A model generated the notes under the pieces. That model did not search any database, was not told where the DNA came from, and saw only the letters and a program-made list of their open reading frames with translations. A DNA stretch of 57,617 bases from Clostridium sp. AF27-2AA (lineage in GTDB: Bacteria; Bacillota; Clostridia; Lachnospirales; Lachnospiraceae). The number at the start of each line of letters is the position of its first letter. Position 1 is the stretch's first letter. The position numbers and the translations under genes are program-made. The DNA lies in assembly GCF_003478505.1 (NCBI RefSeq), contig NZ_QUFI01000020.1, positions 1 to 57,617 on the forward strand, given 5' to 3'. This document shows, piece after piece, positions 44,152-52,874 of the stretch.

Positions 44152-45117
44152 TTATTTCCGGTTTCCAGTCTTCACATCTACCTGATTGCGCATCTTATCC
44201 TTCTCTCCAGCCAGATATTTCTCCAGATTCTCCCCGGTAATCCGTACAATGCGCTCAAAGGTTTCACGCAGATGGAACTTTCCTGCGCTGTGCGGGGTTA
44301 TGATGGTGCGCGGCGCATCCCAGAGGGGATGATCTGCCGGAAGCGGCTCCGGCTCAGTTACATCTAACGCACAACCGGCCAGCGCACCGCCCTCGCGCAG
44401 GACTTTATTTAACGCATCGCAGTCCACTGCATCGCCGCGTCCTGCGTTGATGAGATAACTGCCCGGCTTCATGAGGCGCAGGCGGCGCTCATCCATGATG
44501 TGATGGGTTGCCGGGGTACTTGGCAGAATAAATACCGCGAAATCCACCTTCGGTAAAACCTCATCCAGCTGGTCCATGGTGTAGAGTTCGTCGATGAAAT
44601 CCGGCTTCTCTGCCACGTTGCGGCGAATACCAATAACATGACTTCCCAGCGCCTTCATGCGTTTTGCATACTCACTTCCGATATCACCAAGACCTGCTAC
44701 CAGTGTGGTGGAATTCCAGATGGATGTTACGCTGCCCTCTTCCTTCCACTCATGGTTGATCTGATTCTTCATATATAAATCCATCTTGCGGCAGAGCATC
44801 ATGGACATGGAAACCATATGCTCGGAAACAGACAGACCATAAGCACCGGTGGCACAGGTCAGAATCGTATCCGGACCGATGACTCCCGGCTTGCAGTACT
44901 GGTCAGAGCCTGCAGAATTTAACTGCATCCACTCCAGATGGTCATTCTGCTTCACAAGCTCCGGACTGATGTTGCCGAAAATGATGTCCGCTGCCTTTAC
45001 CTCCTCTGCAGTGGCAGTTTTGATGGTGGTATAGTGAAACTCGCAGCCGGTTCCGATTTTTTCGATATAAGCTTTGTGCGTATCGTTGAATGGCATAGCA
45101 ACTAAGATGTTTTTCAT
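44152..45117 (-). CDS. D-2-hydroxyacid dehydrogenase
   Basis: NAD-dependent reduction or oxidation of a 2-oxo/2-hydroxy acid. 321 aa. The Rossmann motif is in TLVAGLGDIGSEYAKRMKAL. The catalytic triad positions are seen as Arg in INAGRGDAVDCDALN, Glu in CALDVTEPEPLPADHPLW and His in IITPHSAGKFH. The substrate is not predictable from sequence; glyoxylate/hydroxypyruvate-like acids are possible. It is monocistronic by appearance. Confidence 0.93.
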   Translation of the reverse strand: MKNILVAMPFNDTHKAYIEKIGTGCEFHYTTIKTATAEEVKAADIIFGNISPELVKQNDHLEWMQLNSAGSDQYCKPGVIGPDTILTCATGAYGLSVSEHMVSMSMMLCRKMDLYMKNQINHEWKEEGSVTSIWNSTTLVAGLGDIGSEYAKRMKALGSHVIGIRRNVAEKPDFIDELYTMDQLDEVLPKVDFAVFILPSTPATHHIMDERRLRLMKPGSYLINAGRGDAVDCDALNKVLREGGALAGCALDVTEPEPLPADHPLWDAPRTIITPHSAGKFHLRETFERIVRITGENLEKYLAGEKDKMRNQVDVKTGNRK

Positions 45118-45196
45118 TGTGAGTCCTCCGTATTGGAATTTTTTCTTTCTCCATTTTAGACCATATGCAGCGAATACACAAGAAAAAATCTATTGC

Positions 45197-45225
45197 TTGT
45201 TTCGGCGGGGCTGAAATGGTAAAAT
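45197..45225 (+). promoter_or_regulatory. Promoter of the AAA-ATPase/nuclease gene
   Basis: TTGTTT (45197-45202), 17 bases, TAAAAT (45220-45225), about 40 bases upstream of the TTG start. Confidence 0.55.
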
Positions 45226-45265
45226 GGAATGACAGAAAACACTCTGGAAAGGAGGCATCCATCTT

Positions 45266-46957
45266 TTGCGCGAACAACTGAAACTTCCTATTGGAATCGA
45301 AAGCTTTTCCAAAATACGAACCAGCGGCTTTTACTATGTGGATAAAACACGTCTGATTGAGCAGCTGTTAAAGAACCCCAGCGAAGTAAATCTGTTCACA
45401 CGACCACGCCGCTTTGGAAAATCCCTGAATATGAGCATGCTGCAGAATTTCTTTGAGATTGGATGCAATAAAATGCTCTTTGACGGTCTGGATATTTTCC
45501 AAAACACTGCGCTGTGTGATGCCTATATGGGGCAGTTTCCTGTCATTTCCATAACACTGAAGGGCGTCGACGGGCAGACATACGCAGACGCTGTTGCTGC
45601 CATGAAAGATATCATCGGCATGGAAGCGGCCAGATTTCCATTTCTGGCTGAAAGTACAAATCTGACAGACACGGAAAAGGACCTTTACCGCGGCTATGTA
45701 CAGGTAGAAAATGGTATTTTTTCCATGCCAAATGAAGCCCTTCCTGCTGCCCTGCGCAATATATCCCTGCTCCTTGCCAAACATTTCCAGAAGGAAGTCA
45801 TCATTCTCATTGATGAATATGATGTTCCACTCGATAAAGCCTTTCAGCATGGTTACTACAACGAAATGATTTCCCTGATCCGCACCATGCTTGGAAATGC
45901 ATTGAAAACAAACAACAGCCTGAAATTTGCTGTGCTGACCGGATGTCTTCGCATCACAAAAGAGAGCGTATTTACTGGACTCAACAATTTTAAGATTTAC
46001 TCCATCACCAGCACCGCTTTTGATGAATATTTTGGTTTTACCGATTCCGATGTAAAAAAACTGCTTCATTACTATGGCCTGGAATCAAATTATGAAACAG
46101 TCCGGACCTGGTATGACGGCTATCATTTTGGAAATATGGATGTGTACTGCCCATGGGATGTCATCAATTATTGTGCAGATCACCTGAGTGATCCCGCACT
46201 CCCGCCGCAGAACTACTGGCTGAACACCAGCGGCAATGCCATTGTGCGCAGATTTATTGACATGGCTGGCGCACAGACCCGAAACGAAATGGAAGACCTG
46301 ATTGCCGGGAAATCCATTTCCAAAGATATTCACCAGGAACTGACTTACAATGAACTGGATCAGAGCATTGAAAATCTGTGGAGTGTACTTTTCACTACCG
46401 GATATCTGACAACCAAAAGCGGAATCCGTGACAATCCATACCAGCTCATGATTCCCAACCAGGAAATCCGGAGACTGTTTATCGATCAGATCCGCATCTG
46501 GTTTAAGGAAACATCCAGAGCCAATAAAGAAACCATTTCCACCTTCTGCAGCGCATTTCCTGAAAGGAATGCTGCCGTGATTGAAACGCTGTTTGATGAC
46601 TATCTCTGGAATATGATCAGTGTCCGCGACAATGCCACGAAAGAGAAAAAGGAAAACTTTTATCATGGAATTCTTCTGGGCCTGCTCCGCTTTAAAGAAA
46701 ACTGGATCATAAAATCCAATGCAGAATCCGGAATCGGTTACAGTGATATTCTGATCAAAATACCAGAAAACCGCATTGGCATCGTGATTGAACTGAAATA
46801 TGCAGATGACAGAAATCTGGATGCTGCCTGCGATAAAGCACTTGCACAGATTGAAGACCAGCAATATGCCGCCAGCCTGGAAGAAGACGGCATGAAAACC
46901 ATCATCAAATACGGCATTGCCTGCTATAAGAAAGAATGTAAAGTAAAGCTTGGATAA
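45266..46957 (+). CDS. AAA-ATPase-like protein with C-terminal PD-(D/E)XK nuclease domain
   Basis: 563 aa. The N-terminal AAA-ATPase-like domain has KLPIGIESFSKIRTSGFYYV, the P-loop-like NLFTRPRRFGKSLNMSML and Walker B VIILIDEYDVPLDKAF. The C-terminus has the nuclease-like GYSDILIKIPENRIGIVIEL followed by KYADD (Asp ... Glu-x-Lys). This family is widespread and often multi-copy in gut anaerobes; its function is unknown, with defence or mobile-element roles proposed. The start is TTG at 45266, ten bases after AAGGAGG. A histidine phosphatase gene follows 19 bases later. Confidence 0.9.
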   Translation: MREQLKLPIGIESFSKIRTSGFYYVDKTRLIEQLLKNPSEVNLFTRPRRFGKSLNMSMLQNFFEIGCNKMLFDGLDIFQNTALCDAYMGQFPVISITLKGVDGQTYADAVAAMKDIIGMEAARFPFLAESTNLTDTEKDLYRGYVQVENGIFSMPNEALPAALRNISLLLAKHFQKEVIILIDEYDVPLDKAFQHGYYNEMISLIRTMLGNALKTNNSLKFAVLTGCLRITKESVFTGLNNFKIYSITSTAFDEYFGFTDSDVKKLLHYYGLESNYETVRTWYDGYHFGNMDVYCPWDVINYCADHLSDPALPPQNYWLNTSGNAIVRRFIDMAGAQTRNEMEDLIAGKSISKDIHQELTYNELDQSIENLWSVLFTTGYLTTKSGIRDNPYQLMIPNQEIRRLFIDQIRIWFKETSRANKETISTFCSAFPERNAAVIETLFDDYLWNMISVRDNATKEKKENFYHGILLGLLRFKENWIIKSNAESGIGYSDILIKIPENRIGIVIELKYADDRNLDAACDKALAQIEDQQYAASLEEDGMKTIIKYGIACYKKECKVKLG

Positions 46958-46976
46958 AGCATGAAAGGAACTCTTC

Positions 46977-47705
46977 ATGAAACTTGTAATCGTAAGACAC
47001 GCTGACCCGGACTACTCCATTGACTCCCTGACTCCCACCGGCTGGAAGGAAGCGGAACTGCTTTCTGAACGGCTTGTAAAAACTCCGGCAGATGCCTACT
47101 ATGTTTCGCCGCTGGGGCGGGCGAAGGATACCGCATCCCTGACTTTAAAGAAGCTGGGGCGCACTGCTGAGACAAAGGAATGGCTCCGGGAGTTTTCTCC
47201 CCGCATTGTAAAGCCCGGCATGGACCGCAGCACCAGCATCTGGGACTGGCTGCCGGAAATCTGGACAAAAGAACTCCGCTACTATGACCCGGAGGAATGG
47301 TATCACACGGATGCCATGCGTTCTGTGAATGCAGAGCAGGAATACAAGTGGGTTACCAAAGAATTTGACCGGCTTCTGGCATTTCACGGCTATGAACGCG
47401 AAGGCCTGTACTACCGGGCTGTCCGACCAAACCGCGATACCATCGTGCTGTTCTGCCACTTCGGCGTGGAATGTGTGCTGTTAAGCCACCTGCTGCACGT
47501 TTCCCCGATGCCGCTGTGGCACGGCCTGTGCGCGGCAGCATCCTCCGTCACCACCATCTATACCGAAGAACGGCGGCAGGGCATCGCAAGCTTTAGGGCC
47601 AACGCCTTTGGGGATATTTCCCATCTTTACGCGGCAGGAGAAGAACCTTCCTTTGCGGCACGGTTCTGCGAAACCTGGGACAACGAAAATGAGCGGCATG
47701 ACTGA
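46977..47705 (+). CDS. Histidine phosphatase superfamily protein
   Basis: 242 aa. The catalytic motif is MKLVIVRHADPDYSIDSLTP (RHA in place of RHG), with YYVSPLGRAKDTASLTLKKL as the second conserved region. The C-terminal histidine is in VLFCHFGVECVLLSHLLHVS. It resembles phosphoglycerate-mutase-like phosphatases; the substrate is unknown. It probably shares a transcript with the ATPase/nuclease gene. The terminator overlaps its last codons. Confidence 0.88.
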   Translation: MKLVIVRHADPDYSIDSLTPTGWKEAELLSERLVKTPADAYYVSPLGRAKDTASLTLKKLGRTAETKEWLREFSPRIVKPGMDRSTSIWDWLPEIWTKELRYYDPEEWYHTDAMRSVNAEQEYKWVTKEFDRLLAFHGYEREGLYYRAVRPNRDTIVLFCHFGVECVLLSHLLHVSPMPLWHGLCAAASSVTTIYTEERRQGIASFRANAFGDISHLYAAGEEPSFAARFCETWDNENERHD

Positions 47706-47722
47706 ACACGCCGCTCATTTTT
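47689..47722 (+). terminator. Bidirectional terminator between the phosphatase gene and spoIIID
   Basis: A perfect 9-bp stem, ATGAGCGGC/GCCGCTCAT, is followed by TTTTT on the plus strand; the minus side has TTTTCG. The left arm is inside the phosphatase coding end, and the hairpin also lies right after the spoIIID stop. Confidence 0.88.
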
Positions 47723-47723
47723 G

Positions 47724-48005
47724 TTATCTCGATTCCTCCTCCCGGCTGCAGATAGCAACGCGGTGCTGATATTTCTCCCGGGTGGCCATGCCGCCGCGGA
47801 TATGGCGCTCGGATTTGTTGATGTTCAGCACGATCCTGGCCCGGGCTGCCAGCGCCGGATTTATGTACTCCAGCCGGTCCGTGACGTCCTTGTGGACCGT
47901 GCTCTTGCTTATCCCAAATTTCTTCGCCGTCTGCCGTACCGTGGCATTGTGGTCTATGATGTAATTGGCAATGGCAACGGCCCGCTCTTCGATATAATCC
48001 TTCAA
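47724..48005 (-). CDS. spoIIID: Sporulation transcription factor SpoIIID (TTG start)
   Basis: A DNA-binding regulator of mother-cell gene expression during sporulation. 93 aa, the usual length. It has KDYIEERAVAIANYIIDHNA, then the helix-turn-helix TVRQTAKKFGISKSTVHKDV and the C-terminal basic helix RHIRGGMATREKYQ. Translation starts at TTG (48003-48005), matching the family N-terminus; GAGGGG lies nine bases upstream in the 3' arm of a hairpin. No ATG alternative exists near the N-terminus. Confidence 0.95.
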   Translation of the reverse strand: MKDYIEERAVAIANYIIDHNATVRQTAKKFGISKSTVHKDVTDRLEYINPALAARARIVLNINKSERHIRGGMATREKYQHRVAICSREEESR

Positions 48006-48010
48006 AAGAA

Positions 48011-48058
48011 AACCCCTCAGAATTCTTTTTTACAGTCTATGAAGAACTCTGAGGGGTT
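48011..48058 (-). terminator. Hairpin just upstream of spoIIID, overlapping its ribosome site
   Basis: A perfect 11-bp stem, AACCCCTCAGA/TCTGAGGGGTT, with a 26-base loop is followed by TTCTTTT. It ends the transcript of the 48076-48249 gene. The 3' arm contains the GAGGGG site of spoIIID. Confidence 0.75.
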
Positions 48059-48075
48059 ATACCGCTTATTCACTT

Positions 48076-48249
48076 TTATGCCATACTGTATTCCAGCATC
48101 TCATATGCTACGCGGCAGCCTTCGCTGATCTCTGCCGGAAGCAGCGCTCTTGCCACGCATTTTTCTTCTGCGGACGGATCGTCCACCCGCTGTAAGTATG
48201 CGTAATCTCCGTCAATTCTTGCTACGGTATACTCAACTCTCTCAAACAT
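48076..48249 (-). CDS. Small DUF3006-like protein (57 aa)
   Basis: This short gene encodes MFERVEYTVARIDGDYAYLQ, then RVDDPSAEEKCVARALLPAE and a C-terminus ending YEMLEYSMA. The pattern (a small beta-rich domain with DGDYA, then ALLP) resembles the DUF3006 family, of unknown function. A strong AAAAGGAG site lies nine bases before the ATG. Its start overlaps the FUSC gene stop by eight bases, so the two are translationally coupled. Confidence 0.8.
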   Translation of the reverse strand: MFERVEYTVARIDGDYAYLQRVDDPSAEEKCVARALLPAEISEGCRVAYEMLEYSMA

Positions 48250-49300
48250 AGCCTTCTCTCCTTTTCATTTCGCGGCCAAACAGCCGGTTTAAGATCTGAT
48301 CTAACAGCATGGTATAAGCTGCTGCTCCCACGTTGGTCCCGATTCTTAAGACAATGGCTCCCACTAGTCCAAAGGCCCCGGACGCAATATAAAGTGCACC
48401 GAAGGTATTAAACACCGTCTGCCATGCGTATCCGGCAGAATAACCGACACCAATTCCGCCCAAAATGCCCAGATATGGATGCAGGGACTGGGGCAGCAGA
48501 AAATATAAAACAGCGAATACCGCACAGCCCAGAACATTGTATAAGCCACGGATTTTCGCCCTTGGCTGCATATCCCCGGAAAATGGCAGGCACACGGACA
48601 TGCAGGCAATTCCGGCCCACATGGCTCTGGAAATTCCCAGAAGATTCATGATGAGAAGTGCCGTGGAGACCGTCAGCGTCATACGGATATACCACCAGTT
48701 TCTTGCCGAACGGAAATGGAATTCCCGGAACAGATCCAGAAAGCTTCTGCGGTACGGACGCAGTCTCTGATTTTTATAAAATACAGCCATGCAGATGACC
48801 ATTCCCAAAAGCAGTCCCACGATACGTTTTTCATAATCGGCTCCGCTGACATCGTAGCCCTGAAGCAGCAAATAGCTCAGAACGAATGTAGAATGATTCG
48901 ACATGATCACATTGTGGCAGCCCAGCACCATCAGAATCATGATGAAGATACAGTTTGCAAGAAACGCATATCCCGGTGGCAGCATATTGGAGAGGCGCGG
49001 ACCTGCGATCAGCACGCCGAAGATCAATCCGATACAGATGAGTCCGTGCGACGTGCGGATTCCGAAATCTGCCTGACGCAGCACCAGAAGAGCCAGAAGC
49101 ACCACCACGCCCGCGATGCTGTTGGCTGAACCAAACAGCAGGCTGAAGGCGGTCACCACCGCAAAGCAAAACGCTACCACAAGATACACCTTCGCGTTAT
49201 AAATAAAAATATGACGCTTTTTTTCTTCTTTATTTTCTGACCGCCGGATCAGATTCTTCGATCCTGCGGAGCTTAACTGTAATTCCTGGTAAACAGTCAT
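48242..49300 (-). CDS. FUSC-family membrane transporter
   Basis: 352 aa from the preferred start at 49300, which has AAAGGCAGGG and gives MTVYQELQLS. The alternative, ten codons upstream, lacks a site. The protein has about nine to ten hydrophobic segments in two halves (AKVYLVVAFCFAVVTAFSLL, then RMTLTVSTALLIMNLLGISR and PYLGILGGIGVGYSAGYAWQ). This fits the fusaric-acid/aromatic-acid exporter-like family. The substrate is unknown. Followed directly by a 57-codon gene. Confidence 0.85.
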   Translation of the reverse strand: MTVYQELQLSSAGSKNLIRRSENKEEKKRHIFIYNAKVYLVVAFCFAVVTAFSLLFGSANSIAGVVVLLALLVLRQADFGIRTSHGLICIGLIFGVLIAGPRLSNMLPPGYAFLANCIFIMILMVLGCHNVIMSNHSTFVLSYLLLQGYDVSGADYEKRIVGLLLGMVICMAVFYKNQRLRPYRRSFLDLFREFHFRSARNWWYIRMTLTVSTALLIMNLLGISRAMWAGIACMSVCLPFSGDMQPRAKIRGLYNVLGCAVFAVLYFLLPQSLHPYLGILGGIGVGYSAGYAWQTVFNTFGALYIASGAFGLVGAIVLRIGTNVGAAAYTMLLDQILNRLFGREMKRREGYV

Positions 49301-49408
49301 AACATCCCTGCCTTTCTTCTTTTTATCCATTGCAATCTGCCCGGCCGGAAAACAGCAATGTATTAAGAACTATATCCTGTCGCGGCAGGAATGTCAAATC
49401 TTTTATGC

Positions 49409-49447
49409 AAAAACGGCAGTACGTATTTTTTGTACGCACTGCCGTCC
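49409..49447 (-). terminator. Terminator of the second amino-acid ABC operon
   Basis: Minus strand: stem GACGGCAGTGCGTAC with ... TACGTACTGCCGTT (one mismatch, short A-rich loop), then TTTT. It lies about 20 bases past the ATPase stop. Confidence 0.88.
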
Positions 49448-49465
49448 GGCATTCTGCAATATGAT

Positions 49466-50188
49466 CTACAGCACCTTCTCGAGGAAGTTCTGTGCACGCT
49501 CGCTCTTCGGGTTTGAAAAGAATTCGGCCGGGTTGGAGTCCTCCACGATCTGCCCGTTATCGATGAAGCAGATGCGGTCGGAAACTTCCCTTGCAAAGCC
49601 CATCTCGTGGGTAACAAGCGCCATGGTGATCCCGGTGTGGGCCAGACCCTTGATTACCTCCAGAACCTCTTTTACCATCTCCGGATCCAGGGCGCTGGTC
49701 GGCTCATCGAACAGCATGATCTTCGGCTCCATGGCCAGCGCCCGCGCGATGGCTATACGCTGCTTCTGTCCTCCGGAAAGCTTGCCCGGATACACGTCTG
49801 CCTTCTCGGTCAGGCCGACCAGCTTTAAAAGCTCCAGAGCCTTTTCCTTCGCCTGATCCTTCGGCATCTTATTGACCCGGATCGGCGCATAGACCATGTT
49901 TTCCATGACTGTCATATGCGGAAACAGATTGAAATGCTGGAACACCATGCCGATATCCTTGCGGATCTTCTGAATGTCGGTCTTCGGTGCCGTAATGTCC
50001 TGTCCTTCAATGAGCACCTGGCCGCTGGTCGGCCGCTCCAGCAGGTTCATGCACCGCAGGATCGTGGATTTACCGGAACCAGAAGGGCCGATCAGGGTAA
50101 CAACCTGGCTCTTTTCAATCTTTAAATTGATTCCTTTTAACACTTCAAGAGAGCCAAAGCTCTTATGGACATCATGAAACTCGATCAC
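49466..50188 (-). CDS. Amino-acid ABC transporter ATP-binding protein (GTG start)
   Basis: 240 aa. Walker [16 protein letters not shown], signature [16 protein letters not shown], Walker [15 protein letters not shown] and the H-loop [12 protein letters not shown] place it in the polar amino-acid (GlnQ/HisP) group. The start is GTG at 50188 with GGTGGGTGA upstream. It overlaps the permease stop by 17 bases. Last gene of the operon SBP-permease-ATPase. Confidence 0.95.
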   Translation of the reverse strand: MIEFHDVHKSFGSLEVLKGINLKIEKSQVVTLIGPSGSGKSTILRCMNLLERPTSGQVLIEGQDITAPKTDIQKIRKDIGMVFQHFNLFPHMTVMENMVYAPIRVNKMPKDQAKEKALELLKLVGLTEKADVYPGKLSGGQKQRIAIARALAMEPKIMLFDEPTSALDPEMVKEVLEVIKGLAHTGITMALVTHEMGFAREVSDRICFIDNGQIVEDSNPAEFFSNPKSERAQNFLEKVL

Positions 50189-50840
50189 TTCGGTTCACCC
50201 ACCTTTCTACACGACTGGCTACCATAGACAGCAGCATGACAAAAACATAATAGATCAATGCGATCACCAGATACGGCTCAAAGAACCGGAAGGTCAGTAC
50301 CGTGATCTGGTCTGCTGCACGAAGCAGTTCCACCGCTCCGATATAGGAAAGGATGGAAGACTCTTTTAACAGGGAAATTGCCTCATTTACCAGGCTCGGC
50401 AGGATATGCTTGACTGCCTGCGGAAGGATGATATCCTTCATCATGTCCCGATAACCCACACCCAGGGACATGGCAGCCTCATACTGTCCGCGGTCAATGG
50501 CATTGATTCCGCCACGGAAAATCTCGGAAATATATGCAGCTGAGTTCAGTGAGAAGGTCAGCACACCGGACTGCATCGTGGTAAGGGTCATACCGGTTAA
50601 CTGCGGAAGGCCAAAATGCACGATACAGAGCTGTACCAGAAGCGGGGTACCACGGAAGATCGAGGTGTAAAAGTTACCAAACCAGACAAGGGGCTTACAT
50701 TTGCTGATCTTAATCAACGACAGAAGCACACCCAGTATAAATCCAAGTACCGCCGCCATGGCTGTTATTTTTAAAGTAGTCACTGCACCATGGTATAAGA
50801 ACGGCCAATACTGCCAGACACTGCTAAAATCAAGCTTCAT
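50172..50840 (-). CDS. Amino-acid ABC transporter permease
   Basis: 222 aa, HisM/GlnP-type membrane protein with about five hydrophobic segments. It has [20 protein letters not shown] and the EAA loop [20 protein letters not shown] followed by [20 protein letters not shown]. With a single permease gene the channel is presumably a homodimer. AAAGGAAAT precedes the start. Confidence 0.94.
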   Translation of the reverse strand: MKLDFSSVWQYWPFLYHGAVTTLKITAMAAVLGFILGVLLSLIKISKCKPLVWFGNFYTSIFRGTPLLVQLCIVHFGLPQLTGMTLTTMQSGVLTFSLNSAAYISEIFRGGINAIDRGQYEAAMSLGVGYRDMMKDIILPQAVKHILPSLVNEAISLLKESSILSYIGAVELLRAADQITVLTFRFFEPYLVIALIYYVFVMLLSMVASRVERWVNRSDRVS

Positions 50841-50862
50841 ATGATTTCCTTTCTTTTCAAAA

Positions 50863-51744
50863 TTAATCCAGGATGAACTGCTCGCTTAAGTGCTCCGCGA
50901 TGATCTTGTTTAACTCGCCGTCATCCATCATCTCTTTCAGAGTGTTGTTGAAAGTCTCATAGTACGGAGACTCCTTCGGGAAGCCGATTGCAAAGCAGTC
51001 ATCGGTCTTGTCCAGAAGGCTCATCTTTAACGTATCGTTGTTCTTCAGGAATTCGCTTGCGCCGGCGCCATCAATGATGCAGGCATCTGCACGTTTACTC
51101 TTTACTTCCTCGATGCAGGCCGGGCTTCCCTGAATACCAACTGCGTTTACATCCGGGATACTCTCAGCTACCTGCTGATAGTTGGTACCAAATACATATG
51201 CTACGGTCTTGCCCTGAAGGGAATCCAGATCCGGGTAATCATCCTCTGCGCGGTAAACGATCGCATTTCTCGGATAGAAAAAGATCTCGGAGAAATCCAG
51301 AGTCTTCTCACGCTCCTCGGTCGGTGCCATGCCGCCGCTGCAGAAATCAATCTGGCCGGCCTGGATTGCTGCCATCAGGCTCTTAAACGGCATATCTACA
51401 AACTCAACGCTACCGCCGTTTTTCTCAACGATTGCCTTAACAATATCAATATTCATGCCAACATAGGTCTTGCTTCCGTCTGCTGCCATCTCAATGGATT
51501 CAAACGGAACAAAGGTTGCGGAACAGCCAACCTTCACGGTCTTGCCTGCAAACGGATTATCTGCAGATACCTCAGCCTCACTGCTCTCTGCTTCGCTGCC
51601 TGCTGCTTGTGTTGTCTCTGCTGCAGTGCTCTCTGTCTCAGCAGCTGTTGCGGCCGCGGTGGTTTCTGCCGGCTTGCTGCCGCATCCGGTCATAAGCACA
51701 GCTGCCAGCATTGCACCGGCTGCGAAAAGAATATGTTTTTTCAT
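50863..51744 (-). CDS. Amino-acid-binding lipoprotein of the second ABC transporter
   Basis: 293 aa. The lipoprotein signal ends in VLMTGCGSK, followed by an Ala/Thr/Glu/Ser-rich linker to about residue 60. The SBP-3 domain then has KVGCSATFVPFESIEMAADG, MPFKSLMAAIQAGQIDFCSG and ERETKTLDFSEIF-like EEREKTLDFSEIFFYPRNAI. The linker style matches the binding protein at 28507, but the ligand domain is clearly different. The amino-acid specificity is not predicted. The start at 51744 has GAGGAGG. Confidence 0.93.
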   Translation of the reverse strand: MKKHILFAAGAMLAAVLMTGCGSKPAETTAAATAAETESTAAETTQAAGSEAESSEAEVSADNPFAGKTVKVGCSATFVPFESIEMAADGSKTYVGMNIDIVKAIVEKNGGSVEFVDMPFKSLMAAIQAGQIDFCSGGMAPTEEREKTLDFSEIFFYPRNAIVYRAEDDYPDLDSLQGKTVAYVFGTNYQQVAESIPDVNAVGIQGSPACIEEVKSKRADACIIDGAGASEFLKNNDTLKMSLLDKTDDCFAIGFPKESPYYETFNNTLKEMMDDGELNKIIAEHLSEQFILD

Positions 51745-51798
51745 AATTTCATTCCTCCTCATGTGTATAATTGTGCATAAAAATAAACATTCCGGCTG

Positions 51799-51827
51799 AT
51801 TATATCACTTTTATTTCCCCATTTCAA
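51799..51827 (-). promoter_or_regulatory. Promoter of the second ABC operon
   Basis: The minus strand has TTGAAA (51822-51827), 17 bases, TATAAT (51799-51804), giving a leader of about 50 nt. Confidence 0.8.
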
Positions 51828-51909
51828 CTAAACCGGTGAATATTATTCATAAATTTCCATACGAAATATTTATAAGAACAGGGCCGCGCGGTTATACCCG
51901 ACAGGGCGG

Positions 51910-51938
51910 TTGACATTGATCTTTCCCATGCTTATAAT
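51910..51938 (+). promoter_or_regulatory. Promoter of the deacetylase-MATE-TetR operon
   Basis: Perfect consensus: TTGACA (51910-51915), 17 bases, TATAAT (51933-51938). A leader hairpin (AAACTCT-TCTT with AAGA-GAGAGTTT, 51954-51981) lies between it and the first gene. It overlaps no terminator T-run, so its role is unclear. Confidence 0.88.
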
Positions 51939-52004
51939 CGAACTACGAAAGGGAAACTCTTCTTATGTTAAGAGAGAGTTTTCAGACCGCGAAAGGAGCA
52001 TTTT

Positions 52005-52874
52005 ATGTACATTGCAGATGGAAAAACAAACGGACCAGCGTTTTCCTGGCCAGACGGCAAACGTATTGCCGTGATGGTTACATTTGATTATGACGCTGAA
52101 TTTTTACGGATATCCCGCGCCAAAAGCAAGGGGACAACCATTGGCTTTACCGATTTTTCACGAGGTCAGTACGGCCCTCATGAGGGACTGGCCAGATGCC
52201 TCAATATGTTAGATACCATGAACATCAAATCTACCTTTTTTGTGCCGGGTGCTGTGATCGAGACCTACCGGGACACCGTAGAGGAAATTCACCGGCGCGG
52301 CCATGAGCTAGCCTGCCACGGCTACCGGCATGAATCCGATCCGGAGCTTTCCCGGGACGAAATGATAAAAATCCTGGATAAAAGTGAAGCGCTGCTCGCA
52401 GAGATCACCGGAAAAAAGCCGGTAGGACACCGGGCACCGGAAAGCGTGCTCCAGGATTTTATGCCGGAGCTTCTGACAGAGCGGGGCTATCTGTACAGCT
52501 CTTCCATGAAGGACTGTGACTGGGCTTATCTCTGGGAAAAGGATCAAAAGGAGCTGCCTCTGGTAGAGCTCCCGAACGATATCACCATGGATGACTTTAC
52601 CTATTACTATTTCACCTTCAGCGATCCTGCTGTCCGCTGTATGTACCCGAACCGGAAGGTCTTAGGCAACTGGAAGCAGGAATTTGACGGTCTGGCCCTG
52701 GAGGGCAACAAGATCTTCATCTTAAAGCTGCATCCGCAGATGATCGGCCGCGCGAGCCGCATCGGCATGGTGGGCGAATTCATTGCCTATATGCAGAATC
52801 ACGGCGCATGGATTACCACCTGCGAGGATGTAGCGCGTTATGTACAGAAGCAGAACGGAGGAAACAGAGCATGA
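52005..52874 (+). CDS. Polysaccharide deacetylase family protein 1
   Basis: 289 aa, NodB-fold hydrolase of the PuuE/HpPgdA-like type. RIAVMVTFDYDAEFLRISRA carries the first acidic ligand and GHELACHGYRHESDPELSRD the HxxxH metal site. Further motifs are GKKPVGHRAPESVLQDFMPE and ILKLHPQMIGRASRIGMVGE. The protein has no signal peptide, so it is cytoplasmic or acts on a soluble amide. AAAGGAG precedes the start. First gene of a four-gene operon; its paralogue follows directly. Confidence 0.92.
   Translation: MYIADGKTNGPAFSWPDGKRIAVMVTFDYDAEFLRISRAKSKGTTIGFTDFSRGQYGPHEGLARCLNMLDTMNIKSTFFVPGAVIETYRDTVEEIHRRGHELACHGYRHESDPELSRDEMIKILDKSEALLAEITGKKPVGHRAPESVLQDFMPELLTERGYLYSSSMKDCDWAYLWEKDQKELPLVELPNDITMDDFTYYYFTFSDPAVRCMYPNRKVLGNWKQEFDGLALEGNKIFILKLHPQMIGRASRIGMVGEFIAYMQNHGAWITTCEDVARYVQKQNGGNRA

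Noticed and set aside
46085..46978. Minus-strand open frame of 297 codons opposite the AAA-ATPase gene
   Set aside because: No start signal, and Phe/Ile-rich shadow composition; the plus strand carries clear domain motifs.
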